The notes under the pieces are model-generated. The model was not told the DNA's origin. It saw nothing but the letters and a program-made list of their open reading frames with translations, and searched no databases. Source: Streptomyces sp. Act143 (lineage in GTDB: Bacteria; Actinomycetota; Actinomycetes; Streptomycetales; Streptomycetaceae). From it: a DNA stretch of 64,000 bases. Location: NCBI RefSeq assembly GCF_003143935.1, contig NZ_QFRX01000001.1, forward strand, positions 5,534,924-5,598,923, in the 5' to 3' direction. The translations under genes and the position numbers were made by a program. The number at the start of each line of letters is the position of its first letter. The stretch's first letter is position 1. Shown one piece after another: positions 1-8,181 of this stretch.

Positions 1-208
1 GGGGCTGCTTGAAGGCGGGCGAGGGCGGGCGAGTTCGGCCGCAGGGCTGCTTGAAAGCGGTCGAGGGCAGGCGAGTTCGGCCGCGGGATTCCCCGATGGC
101 GGGTGGAGTGGGGGCGGGACGGCGGCAGAGCCTTTCGACGGTGAGGGGGGTGGTGCGGCTTCGGGCTCGGGGTTTGTCGAAGTCGGGCGGGGTGGCTCGG
201 GCCCGGGC
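1..208. other. left-edge stretch without a supported gene
   Basis: GC-rich leader before the Tad ATPase gene. It contains near-repeats of a short G-rich phrase (around 1-30 and 38-75) but no recognisable coding region; open frames here are compositional. It may be the 3' end or spacer of an upstream Tad/septum-site gene lying off the window. Confidence 0.4.
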
Positions 209-1417
209 GTGGGGCTGTCCGATGGCGGGACGGATGGTGCCGGGATGGCGGCGGGGCTTCTCGATGGGGTGCGGCAGTGGCTTGCCGAGAGCGGTGCCGA
301 GCCGACGCCCGCGCGTGTGGCGCAGGCACTGCGCGAGCAGGGGAGGGTGCTCGGGGACGCCGAAGTCCTGGGCGCCGCCGCGCGGTTGCGTTCCGAGCTG
401 GTCGGCAGCGGACCGCTGGAGCCGTTGCTCGCCGACCCGTCCGTGACCGACGTACTGGTGTCGGCACCGGACCGGGTCTGGGTCGACCGGGGCGGTGGGC
501 TTCAACTGACCGGCGTCACCTTCCCCGACGCCGCGGCCGTACGACGGCTCGCGCAGCGCCTGGCCGCGGTGGCCGGGCGGCGACTCGACGACGCGCGGCC
601 CTGGGCGGACGCCAGGCTGCCCGACGGGACGCGGCTGCACGCAGTGCTGCCTCCGGTGGCCGTCGACTGCACCTGTCTGTCCCTGCGGGTCGTGCGACCG
701 CGCGCGTTCACGCTCGCCGAACTGGTGACGGCGGGCACGGTGCCGCCGGACGGGGACCGCGTGCTGCGGGGACTGGTCGACGCTCGGCTGTCGTTCCTCA
801 TCAGTGGCGGCACCGGCACCGGCAAGACGACGCTGCTGAGCGCGCTGCTGGGGCTGGTCGGGCCGGGGGAGCGGATCGTGCTCGCCGAGGACTCCGCGGA
901 GCTGCGGCCCGACCACCCGCACGTCGTACGCCTGGAGAGCAGACCGGCCAACCAGGAGGGCGCCGGCCTGGTCACGCTCCAGGATCTGGTGCGGCAGGCC
1001 CTGCGGATGAGGCCGGACCGGCTGGTCGTGGGCGAGGTGCGGGGGCCCGAGGTAGTGCATCTGCTGGCCGCGCTGAACACCGGCCACGAGGGCGGGTGCG
1101 GGACCGTCCACGCCAATGCCGCCGCCGACGTGCCGGCTCGGCTGGAGGCACTGGGCACGGCCGCCGGGCTCGACCGTGCCGCGCTGCACAGCCAAGTGGC
1201 GGCCGCGCTGTCTGTCGTGCTGCACCTGGTGCGCGACCGGGCCGGGCAGCGGCGGATCGCCGAGGTACGGGTGCTGGAGCGGGACCCGTCGGGGCTGGTG
1301 CGCACGGTGCCGGCGCTGCGGTGGGGCGCGGAGGGTTTCGTTCATGAGCGGGGGTGGGAGCGGCTGCGAGGGCTGCTCGGACTGTCCGGAGAGGGATGTC
1401 ATGGCCGGGGTGAGTGA
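209..1417 (+). CDS. tadA: TadA/CpaF-type secretion ATPase
   Basis: Cytoplasmic hexameric ATPase that would power assembly of a Tad/Flp-type pilus or secretion machine. The 402-aa product has a Walker A GGTGTGKTT at about residues 199-207, the Walker B-like stretch RLVVGEVRGPE at about 271-281, and the His-box HEGGCGTVHAN typical of type II/IV secretion ATPases. It is shorter at the N-terminus than CpaF proteins. The GTG at 209 gives the longest form; ATG 245 (residue 13) is an equally good start. It is the first of six same-strand genes of a locus that in actinomycetes usually lies beside a DEAH helicase (the helicase/secretion neighbourhood), as it does here. The last 17 nt overlap the next gene, implying translational coupling. 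Confidence 0.95.
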   Translation: MGLSDGGTDGAGMAAGLLDGVRQWLAESGAEPTPARVAQALREQGRVLGDAEVLGAAARLRSELVGSGPLEPLLADPSVTDVLVSAPDRVWVDRGGGLQLTGVTFPDAAAVRRLAQRLAAVAGRRLDDARPWADARLPDGTRLHAVLPPVAVDCTCLSLRVVRPRAFTLAELVTAGTVPPDGDRVLRGLVDARLSFLISGGTGTGKTTLLSALLGLVGPGERIVLAEDSAELRPDHPHVVRLESRPANQEGAGLVTLQDLVRQALRMRPDRLVVGEVRGPEVVHLLAALNTGHEGGCGTVHANAAADVPARLEALGTAAGLDRAALHSQVAAALSVVLHLVRDRAGQRRIAEVRVLERDPSGLVRTVPALRWGAEGFVHERGWERLRGLLGLSGEGCHGRGE

Positions 1418-2276
1418 GATGTCGGTCGGTGCTGCCGCGGCCTGCGCGGGGGCGGTCGTCTGGCTGGTGGGAGGGCCCCACGTCGGTGCTCGGCGGGCGC
1501 GGTTGCTGTTCGCGGGGAGCGGCGGGGTGGCTGGGACCGGGCCGCCGCCCCTGTGGGAGCAACTCGGGGGTGAGGTAGGCCGGTTGCGGGGGCGTCTGGG
1601 AGGCGAGTGGTGGTCGGCGGCGGCCGGGGTGGTGCTCGCCGTGCTGGGGACTTCGGTGGTGCCGCTGGTCATGGGGCTGGCCGGGGTGCCGTTGCTGCGG
1701 CGGGTTCGGCTGACACGTCGGGCGCGGCAGGCGCAGGAGCGCCGCGGGGACGAGGTCATCGCGCTGTGCGGGGCGCTGGCCGGAGAGGTACGGGCCGGAC
1801 GGCAGCCGGGGCAGGCCCTGCTGCGGGCGGCGCGCGACGGCGACGGGCTCGGTGACGCCCAGCCGGCGGTGCTGGCGGCGGCGCGCTTCGGCGGTGACGT
1901 GCCGGACGCGCTCGCGGTGGCGGCACGGCAGCCGGGGGCCGACGGGCTCCTGGGACTCGCGGCGTGCTGGCGGGTCGCCGTGGACCGGGGCGCGGGGCTG
2001 GCCGCGGGGGTGGACCGGCTCGAAGCGGCACTGCGCGCCGAGCGGGACCAACGCGCCGATCTGCGCGCCCAGTTGGCGGGGGCCCGCGCCACGGCCGTGA
2101 TGCTCGCCGGTCTGCCGGTCCTTGGCCTGCTGCTCGGTACGGCTCTCGGCTCCGACCCGCTGCACGTCCTGTTGCACACCGGGCCGGGGCTGGGGTGCCT
2201 GGTGGTGGGCGGGGTGCTGGAGGGGCTCGGGATGTGGTGGGCGATGCGGATCGTGCGGGGAGCGGAGGCGATGTGA
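1401..2276 (+). CDS. tadB: TadB-like inner-membrane protein (type II secretion F domain)
   Basis: About 291 aa. Hydrophobic segments near the N-terminus (AAAACAGAVVWLVGG) and around residues 70-95 and 230-280 flank a cytoplasmic helical region containing ERRGDEVIALCGALAGEVRAG, the signature of the T2SF/GspF domain. In Tad systems TadB and TadC form the membrane platform on which the ATPase works. The start is ATG 1401, overlapping the ATPase gene by 17 nt; ATG 1419 is an in-frame alternative. The stop overlaps the GTG of the next gene. Identification rests on the hydrophobicity pattern, the T2SF-like middle and gene order. Confidence 0.88.
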   Translation: MAGVSEMSVGAAAACAGAVVWLVGGPHVGARRARLLFAGSGGVAGTGPPPLWEQLGGEVGRLRGRLGGEWWSAAAGVVLAVLGTSVVPLVMGLAGVPLLRRVRLTRRARQAQERRGDEVIALCGALAGEVRAGRQPGQALLRAARDGDGLGDAQPAVLAAARFGGDVPDALAVAARQPGADGLLGLAACWRVAVDRGAGLAAGVDRLEAALRAERDQRADLRAQLAGARATAVMLAGLPVLGLLLGTALGSDPLHVLLHTGPGLGCLVVGGVLEGLGMWWAMRIVRGAEAM

Positions 2277-3058
2277 GTACGGAAGTTGTCCACAGGCTGG
2301 GGGCGGTCGTGGGGAGCGTGCTGGTCGTGGCGTGGTGCGTGCGGTGGGTCGAGGGGGTCCGGCGCGAACGGCGGGTACGGCGGCGACTGGCTCGGCTGGT
2401 GGCGCGAGGGAGTGAAACTGCCGGGCCGCGGGGCGAGGCGCGGAGAGCCGTACGGCGGTGGCTGCCCTCGGTGGGGGTGGTGGCCGGCGGGTGGGCTCTG
2501 GTCGGTGGTGTCGCCGGGCTCGTGGTCGGGCTGGTCGTCGCCGCCGGGTTGTGGTGGTGGCGGAGGCGGGGCTCGGCCGCGGGCGCCGACGAGGAGTACG
2601 ACGTCGAGGGGGCCGCCCGGCAACTGCCGCTCGCCGCCGATCTGCTGGCGGCCTGTATCGCGGCCGGTGCCGGTCCGGTGGTCGCGGCGCAGGCCGTGGG
2701 TGAGGCGCTGGGCGGACCGGTCGGGGAGGCGTTGGCGCGCGGGGCGGCGGAGGTGCGGCTGGGCGGTGAACCCGGTGACGCCTGGCGGCGACTGGCCTCG
2801 ATGCCGGGGGCCGGGCCCCTGGCGAGGCTGCTGGAACGGGCCGACGTGACCGGGCTGCCCGCAGCCGTGCCGGTCGCCCGGCTCGCCGCGGAGGCCCGTG
2901 CCGACTGGGGACGCACCGCGACGGCACGGGCCCGGCGGGCCGCCGTCCTCGTGACCGCGCCGGTGGGGCTGTGCTTCCTGCCCGCGTTCATCGCGGTCGG
3001 GGTGCTCCCCGTGGTGATCGGGCTGGCGGGCGGGGCCTTGGGCGGGGGTGGTGGATGA
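2273..3058 (+). CDS. tadC: TadC-like inner-membrane protein (type II secretion F domain)
   Basis: 261 aa starting at GTG 2273, inside the stop region of tadB (GTGA-type overlap). An N-terminal membrane helix (LGAVVGSVLVVAWCV), a second hydrophobic block at about residues 60-90, the T2SF core AARQLPLAADLLAACIAAGAGPVVAAQAVGEALGGPVG, and a C-terminal pair of helices ending in a glycine run match the second platform protein of Tad systems. It is the partner of the preceding gene. The very end of the gene runs into the pilin region. Confidence 0.87.
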   Translation: MSTEVVHRLGAVVGSVLVVAWCVRWVEGVRRERRVRRRLARLVARGSETAGPRGEARRAVRRWLPSVGVVAGGWALVGGVAGLVVGLVVAAGLWWWRRRGSAAGADEEYDVEGAARQLPLAADLLAACIAAGAGPVVAAQAVGEALGGPVGEALARGAAEVRLGGEPGDAWRRLASMPGAGPLARLLERADVTGLPAAVPVARLAAEARADWGRTATARARRAAVLVTAPVGLCFLPAFIAVGVLPVVIGLAGGALGGGGG

Positions 3059-3087
3059 CGGGTACGGGCGTGCGGCGGTCGCCGTGA

Positions 3088-3180
3088 TCGAGAAGAACGA
3101 GAAGAGCAAAAGGAACGAGAAGAACGAGAAGAACGAGAAGAGCAAGAAGAGCAAGAAGAACGCGACGAAGCAGGCAACAG
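3088..3180 (+). repeat. purine-rich short tandem repeats before the pilin gene
   Basis: Imperfect 9-nt units of the type GAGAAGAAC/GAGCAAGAA are repeated about ten times, markedly poorer in GC than the surroundings. Read in the pilin frame they give alternating Lys/Glu/Asn/Ser. They may be the untranslated leader of the pilin gene or an N-terminal extension of it; slippage could change their number. Confidence 0.75.
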
Positions 3181-3203
3181 AATTGATTCCTACGGGGGTT
3201 GAG

Positions 3204-3392
3204 ATGTGCAAGGTGGTACTCGCGCGGCTGCGGGCGGCGCGGAGGGACGCGGGGATGGTCACGTCGGAGTACGCGATGGGGATCGTCGCGGCGGTGGCGT
3301 TCGCGGTCGTCCTCTACAAGGTGGTGACCAGCGGGGCCGTCAGCGCCGAGCTGCAGGGCATCGTGAAGCAGGCCCTCGATGCGCGGATGTGA
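3204..3392 (+). CDS. Flp-like small pilin (DUF4244 type)
   Basis: 62 aa if started at ATG 3204. A basic N-terminus (VVLARLRAARRD) precedes GMVTSEYAMGIVAAVAFAVVLYKVV, a single hydrophobic helix with the S-E-Y motif of Flp-type pilins: cleavage after the glycine would leave the conserved Glu at position 5 of the mature protein. It is the probable structural subunit of the filament. The frame stays open upstream to GTG 3048, which would add a lysine, glutamate and asparagine-rich stretch of 52 residues. I prefer ATG 3204 because it is preceded by a purine-rich sequence (GGGGGTTGAG) and gives a normal prepilin leader. It sits between tadC and the TadE-like genes. Confidence 0.85.
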   Translation: MCKVVLARLRAARRDAGMVTSEYAMGIVAAVAFAVVLYKVVTSGAVSAELQGIVKQALDARM

Positions 3393-3732
3393 GCGGGGCG
3401 CGGACCGGGGGTTCGTGACGGCGGAGTCGGCCGTGGTGCTGCCCGTGCTGGTGATGTTCGCGACGGCGCTGGTGTGGGGGCTGCTCGTGGTGGCCGCCCA
3501 GATCCAGTGCGTCGACGCGGCCAGGACGGGGGCCCGGGCGGCGGCCCGGCAGGATCCGGCCGACGCGGTCGTCGAGGTGGCCCGCGATGCGGCGCCGCGG
3601 GGTGCGCAGGTGACCGTCAGCCGGGAGGAGGCGCGGGTCAGGGTCGTGGTCGTGGCCAAGCCGCCGGTGCTGCACGGGTTGCCGTTCGAGGTGCGGGAGG
3701 AGGCCGTGGCCTCGGTGGAGGGCGGGACATGA
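3379..3732 (+). CDS. TadE-like minor pilin
   Basis: 117 aa. The N-terminus RGFVTAESAVVLPVLVMFATALVWGLLVV is a TadE signature: a short basic head, the E-S/A-A block and one transmembrane helix. The remainder (to residue 117) is a small soluble domain. Start ATG 3379 overlaps the pilin gene by 14 nt and the stop overlaps the next ATG (ATGA), so the three minor genes are translationally linked. The likely role is a pseudopilin needed for assembly of the Flp filament. Confidence 0.88.
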   Translation: MRGCERGADRGFVTAESAVVLPVLVMFATALVWGLLVVAAQIQCVDAARTGARAAARQDPADAVVEVARDAAPRGAQVTVSREEARVRVVVVAKPPVLHGLPFEVREEAVASVEGGT

Positions 3733-4226
3733 GCGGGCGCGGGGCGCGCCGGCGCGGTCTCGGTTCCGACCGAGGCTCCGCCACCGTCTGGAGCGTCGGT
3801 GCGATCGCCGTCCTGTGCGTGGTGTTCGGGGTCGTGCTCGCCCTGGAGCAGGCCGTGGTGACGCGGCACCGTGCGGCCGGCGGGGCGGATCTGGCGGCGC
3901 TCGCGGCGGCGGACCACTGGGCGGACGGCGGGGCTGGGGCCTGCGAGCGGGCGGGGCGGGTGGCCCGCGCCCAGGGCGTGCGGCTCGTGCGGTGCACGCT
4001 TGTGGGCGAGGTGTCGGACGTGACGGCCGCGGCGGGGCGGGGGCCGTTCACGGCGGAGGTCAGGGCACGGGCGGGACCTGCGGAACAGCCGCTTCCGATG
4101 CCGTCTCCTGTGCCGGTGCCTGCGGGGTCTGCCCCTGCGCCGGCCCCTGCATCGATCCCTGCGGGACCTGCTCTTGCCCCGTCTCCTGTGCCGGTGCCCG
4201 CGGGGCCCGCTCCCGGGCCGCCCTGA
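3729..4226 (+). CDS. TadE-like protein of the helicase/secretion neighbourhood, proline-alanine tail
   Basis: 165 aa from ATG 3729. DRGSATVWSVGAIAVLCVVFGVVLALEQAV at about residues 14-43 is the TadE/TadG-like membrane anchor, followed by RHRAAGGADLAALAAADHW, the motif typical of Rv3654c-like proteins found next to Tad clusters. The last 55 or so residues are a low-complexity Pro/Ala tail (PVPVPAGSAPAPAP repeated). This tail is encoded antisense to the C-terminal tail of the convergent helicase gene; the two coding regions overlap by 167 nt. It is the last gene of the Tad operon. Confidence 0.82.
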   Translation: MSGRGARRRGLGSDRGSATVWSVGAIAVLCVVFGVVLALEQAVVTRHRAAGGADLAALAAADHWADGGAGACERAGRVARAQGVRLVRCTLVGEVSDVTAAAGRGPFTAEVRARAGPAEQPLPMPSPVPVPAGSAPAPAPASIPAGPALAPSPVPVPAGPAPGPP

Positions 4227-6888
4227 CCACAGACGCCGGTGTCTCTGCGGGCACCGAAGCTTCCGCAGGCACCGATGCCTCAGCAGACGCCTGAGCCTCT
4301 GCAACCTCCGGGGCTTCCGAGGCATCTGCAACCTCCGCAGCCCCTACAGCCCCTACAGCCTCCGGAGCTTCCGCAGCCCCTACAGCCCCTACAGCCTCCG
4401 GAGCTTCCGCAGCCCCCGGCTCCCCCGCCACCCCCTCCGTCCCAGGCGCGCCCCGCAGCAGCACCGTGAGCAAGCGCACCGCGCCCCTCTTGTGCAACGG
4501 GTCGTTGCCGTTGCCGCACTTGGGGGACTGGATGCAGGACGGGCAGCCGGCGTCGCACTCGCAGGAGGCGATGGCCTCGCGCGTGGCGGTGAGCCAGGCG
4601 CGGGCGGTGTGGAAGGCGCGCTCCGCGAAGCCCGCGCCGCCGGGGTGGCCGTCGTAGACGAAGACCGTCGGGAGGAGGGTGTCGGGGTGCAGGGGGATGG
4701 ACACCCCGCCGATGTCCCAGCGGTCGCAGGTCGCGAAGAGGGGGAGCAGGCCGATGGAGGCGTGTTCGGCGGCGTGCAGGGCGCCGCCCAGGATCTCGGG
4801 GTTGATGCGGGCCTCGTCGAGCTGGTCCTCCGTGACGGTCCACCACACCGCGCGTGTGCGCAGCGTACGAGGAGGGAGATCGAGTTTCGTCTCACCCAGA
4901 ACCTCACCGGTGATGAGGCGGCGGCGCAGGAAGGAGACCACCTGGTTGGTGACCTCGACGGAGCCGTAGCACAACCGGCCGTCGCCCCAGGGGACTTCGA
5001 CGTCGGTCTCCAGGACGGCGATGGCGGTCGTGTCGCGGGCCACGGTCGAGTACGGCGGGTTCGCCTCCTCCACCAGCGCCACCGAGTCCTCCAGGTCCAG
5101 CGTCCGCACCAGATAGGTGCGGCCCTGGTGGAGGTGGACCGCGCCCTCGTGGACGGTCGTGTGGGCGGCGCCCGCGTCGACCGTGCCGAGCAGGCGGCCC
5201 GTGCCGGACTCGACGATCTGGACCGGGCGGCCGCCCTCGCCGCGGATGTCGGCGAGGTCGGCGGCGGATTCCCGGCGGGTCCAGTGCCAGGCCTTCGTGC
5301 GGCGGCGGAGCAGCCTCGCGGCCTCCAGCTGGGGGAGCAGTCCCTCGGTCGCCGGGCCGAACAGCTCCAGGTCCCCCTCCGTCAGGGGCAGTTCCGCCGC
5401 CGCCGCGCACAGGTGCGGGGCCAGGACGTACGGGTTGTCGGGGTCGAGGACGGTCGTCTCCACGGGACGGTCGAAGAGGGCCTCGGGGTGGTGGACGAGG
5501 AAGGTGTCCAGGGGGTCGTCGCGGGCGACCAGGACGGCCAGGGCGCCCTGGCCGGAGCGGCCCGCGCGGCCCGCCTGCTGCCACAGGGAGGCGCGGGTGC
5601 CCGGGTAGCCGGCGATGACCACGGCGTCCAGGCCGGAGACGTCGATGCCGAGTTCCAGGGCCGTCGTCGCGGCGAGGCCCAGCAACTCGCCCGAGTGGAG
5701 GGCCTGTTCCAGGGCTCGGCGTTCCTCCGGGAGGTAGCCGCCCCGGTAGGCCGCCACGCGGCGGGCCAGCGAGCGGTCGACCTCGGCCAGTCGTTCCTGG
5801 GCGATGACCGAGATGAGCTCGGCGCCGCGCCGGGAGCGCACGAAGGCGACCGAGCGGACGCCCTGGACCGTCAGGTCCGTCAGGAGGTCGGCCGTCTCCG
5901 CCGTGGCCGTGCGGCGGACCGGGGCGCCCTTCTCGCCCTGAAGCTCGGTGAGCGGGGGCTCCCAGAGGGCGAACACCAGTTCACCGCGCGGGGAGGCGTC
6001 GTCGGCGACCTCCACCACCGGCAGGCCGGTCAGGCGGCGGGCGGCGACCGCGGGCTCGGCGGCGGTCGCGGAGGCCAGCAGGAAGACGGGGGAGGCGCCG
6101 TAGCGGGCGCAGAGTCGGCGCAGGCGGCGCAGGACCTGGGCGACGTGGGAGCCGAAGACGCCGCGGTAGGTGTGGACCTCGTCGATGACGACGTACTTGA
6201 GCGCTTTGAGGAAGGAGGACCAGCGGGGGTGGGACGGGAGGATGCCGCGGTGCAGCATGTCCGGGTTGGTCAGGACGTAGTTGCCGTACTGGCGGATCCA
6301 CTCGCGTTCCTCGAACGGGGTGTCACCGTCGTAGACGGCCGGTCGAACTGAATTGCCCAGCGGTTGTGAAAGTTCCTTCACGGAACGGCACTGATCTGCC
6401 GCGAGCGCCTTCGTGGGCGCCAGGTAGAGCGCGGTGGCGCCGCGGCCGTTCGGGGCCTCGGAGCCGTCCAGGAGGGCCGTCAGGACGGGCGTGAGGTACG
6501 CCAGGGACTTGCCGGAGGCGGTGCCGGTGGCGACGACCACCGACTCGCCGTCCAGGGCGTGCTCCGCGGCGCGTGCCTGGTGGGCCCAGGGGTGCTCGAT
6601 GCCCGCCGCCTGGACGGCCGCGAGGACCTCCGGTCGAATCCGGTCAGGCCAGACGGCATGGCGGCCCTCGCGCGGGGGCAAGTGCTCCGTATGAGTGATG
6701 CGCGAAGCACGGCTCGGCCCCGAGGCGAGCCTGCCCAGCACCGTGCTCGGGTCCACCCGGGATACGGCGTCCGTCGGGGATCGATCGGATCGGTGATTCT
6801 TGGCCATCGGCACCGAGTGTGTCACCGGCGTGACGGACAATGGGACCAAGGCGTCGTGCACGCCTGCCGGTAAGTGATTGAATGCCAT
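4060..6888 (-). CDS. DEAH/DEVH-box ATP-dependent helicase with C-terminal zinc-cysteine module (DUF1998 type)
   Basis: 942 aa. Motif I ATGTASGKS lies at about residues 116-125, motif II DEVH at about 233, and the helicase C-terminal block AATTALELGIDVSGLDAVV...QQAGRAGRSGQG follows. The cysteine cluster CECDAGCPSCIQSPKCGNG at about 774-792 is the DUF1998 metal site of MrfA/Lhr-like repair helicases. Actinobacterial members accompany Tad genes, although the connection is unexplained. The last 140 or so residues are Ala/Glu/Pro/Gln-rich with tandem repeats and overlap the TadE-like gene antisense. Start taken at ATG 6888; ATG 6807 (MAKNHRSD) is a plausible shorter form. The gene diverges from bldG, with only 79 nt between them. 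Confidence 0.92.
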   Translation of the reverse strand: MAFNHLPAGVHDALVPLSVTPVTHSVPMAKNHRSDRSPTDAVSRVDPSTVLGRLASGPSRASRITHTEHLPPREGRHAVWPDRIRPEVLAAVQAAGIEHPWAHQARAAEHALDGESVVVATGTASGKSLAYLTPVLTALLDGSEAPNGRGATALYLAPTKALAADQCRSVKELSQPLGNSVRPAVYDGDTPFEEREWIRQYGNYVLTNPDMLHRGILPSHPRWSSFLKALKYVVIDEVHTYRGVFGSHVAQVLRRLRRLCARYGASPVFLLASATAAEPAVAARRLTGLPVVEVADDASPRGELVFALWEPPLTELQGEKGAPVRRTATAETADLLTDLTVQGVRSVAFVRSRRGAELISVIAQERLAEVDRSLARRVAAYRGGYLPEERRALEQALHSGELLGLAATTALELGIDVSGLDAVVIAGYPGTRASLWQQAGRAGRSGQGALAVLVARDDPLDTFLVHHPEALFDRPVETTVLDPDNPYVLAPHLCAAAAELPLTEGDLELFGPATEGLLPQLEAARLLRRRTKAWHWTRRESAADLADIRGEGGRPVQIVESGTGRLLGTVDAGAAHTTVHEGAVHLHQGRTYLVRTLDLEDSVALVEEANPPYSTVARDTTAIAVLETDVEVPWGDGRLCYGSVEVTNQVVSFLRRRLITGEVLGETKLDLPPRTLRTRAVWWTVTEDQLDEARINPEILGGALHAAEHASIGLLPLFATCDRWDIGGVSIPLHPDTLLPTVFVYDGHPGGAGFAERAFHTARAWLTATREAIASCECDAGCPSCIQSPKCGNGNDPLHKRGAVRLLTVLLRGAPGTEGVAGEPGAAEAPEAVGAVGAAEAPEAVGAVGAAEVADASEAPEVAEAQASAEASVPAEASVPAETPASVVRAARERAPRAPAQETGQEQVPQGSMQGPAQGQTPQAPAQETASEAAVPQVPPVP
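4337..4408. repeat. 36-nt tandem repeat, two exact copies
   Basis: Positions 4337-4372 and 4373-4408 are identical. On the minus strand they encode two copies of a 12-residue unit (AEAPEAVGAVGA) in the helicase C-terminal tail. A partial third unit follows. This is in-frame expansion of low-complexity sequence. Confidence 0.9.
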
Positions 6889-6967
6889 CGCGGCTGGCGA
6901 ACCGTCCTGGGGGCTCTGCCGAGAGTCCTAACGGGCGACCGCTCGATAGCAAGGTGCTGGAGGATCC

Positions 6968-7309
6968 GTGGACCTGTCCCTGTCGACCCGTACCGTCGGC
7001 GATCGTACGGTCGTCGAGGTCGGTGGCGAAATCGACGTATATACCGCGCCCAAGCTGCGCGAGCAGCTGGTCGAGCTGGTGAACGACGGGAGTTTCCACC
7101 TCGTCGTCGACATGGAGGGCGTGGACTTCCTCGACTCCACCGGGCTCGGCGTGCTGGTCGGCGGCCTGAAGCGGGTGCGTGCCCACGAGGGCTCGCTGCG
7201 CCTGGTCTGCAACCAGGAGCGCATTCTGAAGATCTTCCGCATCACCGGTCTCACCAAGGTGTTCCCGATCCACACCTCGGTCGAGGAAGCGGTGGCGGCG
7301 ACCGACTGA
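6968..7309 (+). CDS. bldG: anti-sigma factor antagonist BldG
   Basis: 113 aa. This is the STAS-domain antagonist needed for aerial growth and antibiotic production in Streptomyces. The phosphorylatable serine is visible in [15 protein letters not shown] (Ser57), with the conserved N-terminal strand [17 protein letters not shown]. It starts at GTG 6968 behind the ribosome site TGGAGGA (6958-6964). The following gene on the same strand encodes its RsbW-like partner, as in S. coelicolor (SCO3549-SCO3548). Phosphorylation by an anti-sigma kinase and dephosphorylation would control release of sigma factors such as SigH; that regulation is family knowledge, not seen here. Confidence 0.97.
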
Positions 7310-7426
7310 ACCACCGGACCGGGGGCGGTGACCTGAACCGCGCCCGGGACGGCTGTAGTAGAGGGGGGTCCGGACTTTCGGCGGTCCGGTCCCCCGACAG
7401 CACGCCCGTAGTTCCGAGGGGGATGC

Positions 7427-7864
7427 ATGGCCACCGTTGAACTCCGCTTCAGCGCGCTGCCCGAGCACGTCCGGACCGCCCGACTGGTGGCGGCAGCGGT
7501 GGCGCGCAGGGCCGGAGTGGACGAGGCCGTTCTCGACGAGGTGAGGCTCGCCGTCGGCGAGGCCTGCACCCGTGCCGTCGGACTGCATCAGAACAGCGGC
7601 ATCACCGCACCGGTGAAAGTGCTGCTGATCGAGGAGGAGAAGCAGTTCTCCATCGAGGTCGGCGACGAGGCGCCGCGTTCGGCCCCGGGCGACCGGGCAC
7701 CCGGCGCGGCCGCCGAGGACCCGGACGCGGAGACCGAGGAGGACGAGATGGGCCTCGCGGTCATCAGCGGTCTCGTCGACGACGTGGAAGTCACCGCGGG
7801 GGAGCACGGCGGGTCGATCCGTATGACTTGGCCGACCACTCCGCCGGCCGCGACGCTCCCCTGA
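7427..7864 (+). CDS. RsbW-like anti-sigma factor / serine kinase partner of BldG
   Basis: 145 aa. The N-terminal half holds EVRLAVGEACTRAV, the N-box-like helix of the HATPase_c fold of anti-sigma factors; the C-terminal half has MGLAVISGLVDDVEVTAGEHGGSIRMTW, equivalent to the G-box end of that fold. An acidic Asp/Glu insert (about residues 90-108) separates them. It corresponds to the gene next to bldG in S. coelicolor (ApgA/SCO3548). The start ATG 7427 follows a G-rich ribosome site (GAGGGGGATGC). A 117-nt gap from bldG allows read-through or a separate promoter. A strong hairpin follows the gene. Confidence 0.92.
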   Translation: MATVELRFSALPEHVRTARLVAAAVARRAGVDEAVLDEVRLAVGEACTRAVGLHQNSGITAPVKVLLIEEEKQFSIEVGDEAPRSAPGDRAPGAAAEDPDAETEEDEMGLAVISGLVDDVEVTAGEHGGSIRMTWPTTPPAATLP

Positions 7865-7891
7865 CTTCCGGCCTCACCCACCCTTCTTGCC

Positions 7892-7922
7892 CCGAAAGGC
7901 CCTACTCGGTAGGGCCTTTCGG
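7892..7922 (+). terminator. rho-independent-like hairpin after the bldG operon
   Basis: A 13-bp perfect stem (7892-7904 pairs with 7910-7922) with a 5-nt loop CTCGG. There is no T-run, as is usual in Streptomyces. It lies 28 nt after the anti-sigma gene. Confidence 0.8.
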
Positions 7923-8181
7923 CATGTCCGGGGGCCGGTGCGCGCTCATAGACTGATCGCGCACGGAATTCGTGAAGGAATTCACGATCAATCACGCGAT
8001 AATTCGATCAAGTGTCAATGCCTTTGGGGCATTAGCTCTTTCGGGTTCCGTGGCGTGACGTCGATCATTTGCTGAAGAGCATGTGAAGGCCAATTCCGTT
8101 TACCGCGCACTGTTTTGATCAGGTTCCGGTACCTACAATCCGTCCACATCTTGAGCTCAGCCCAAGCGTCAAGGAGGACGA
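7923..8181 (+). promoter_or_regulatory. leader/promoter region of hppA
   Basis: 259 nt that are AT-richer than the surroundings. A good -10 candidate TACAAT lies at 8134-8139 with a weak -35 candidate (TGTTTT, 8111-8116, 17-bp spacing). A small hairpin (AATGCC/GGCATT) occurs around 8017-8033 and the hexamer GGAATT repeats around 7965-7985. The ribosome site AAGGAGGACG immediately precedes ATG 8182. No coding region is seen here. Confidence 0.35.

Noticed and set aside
972..2927. Long minus-strand open frame (651 codons) across tadA-tadC
   Set aside because: Arg/Pro/Ala-rich shadow of the plus-strand Tad genes, typical of high-GC DNA; no ribosome site or domain.
4174..6351. 725-codon plus-strand open frame antisense to the helicase
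   Set aside because: Composition is Arg/Gly/Val-rich with no motifs; the minus strand encodes a clear DEVH helicase.
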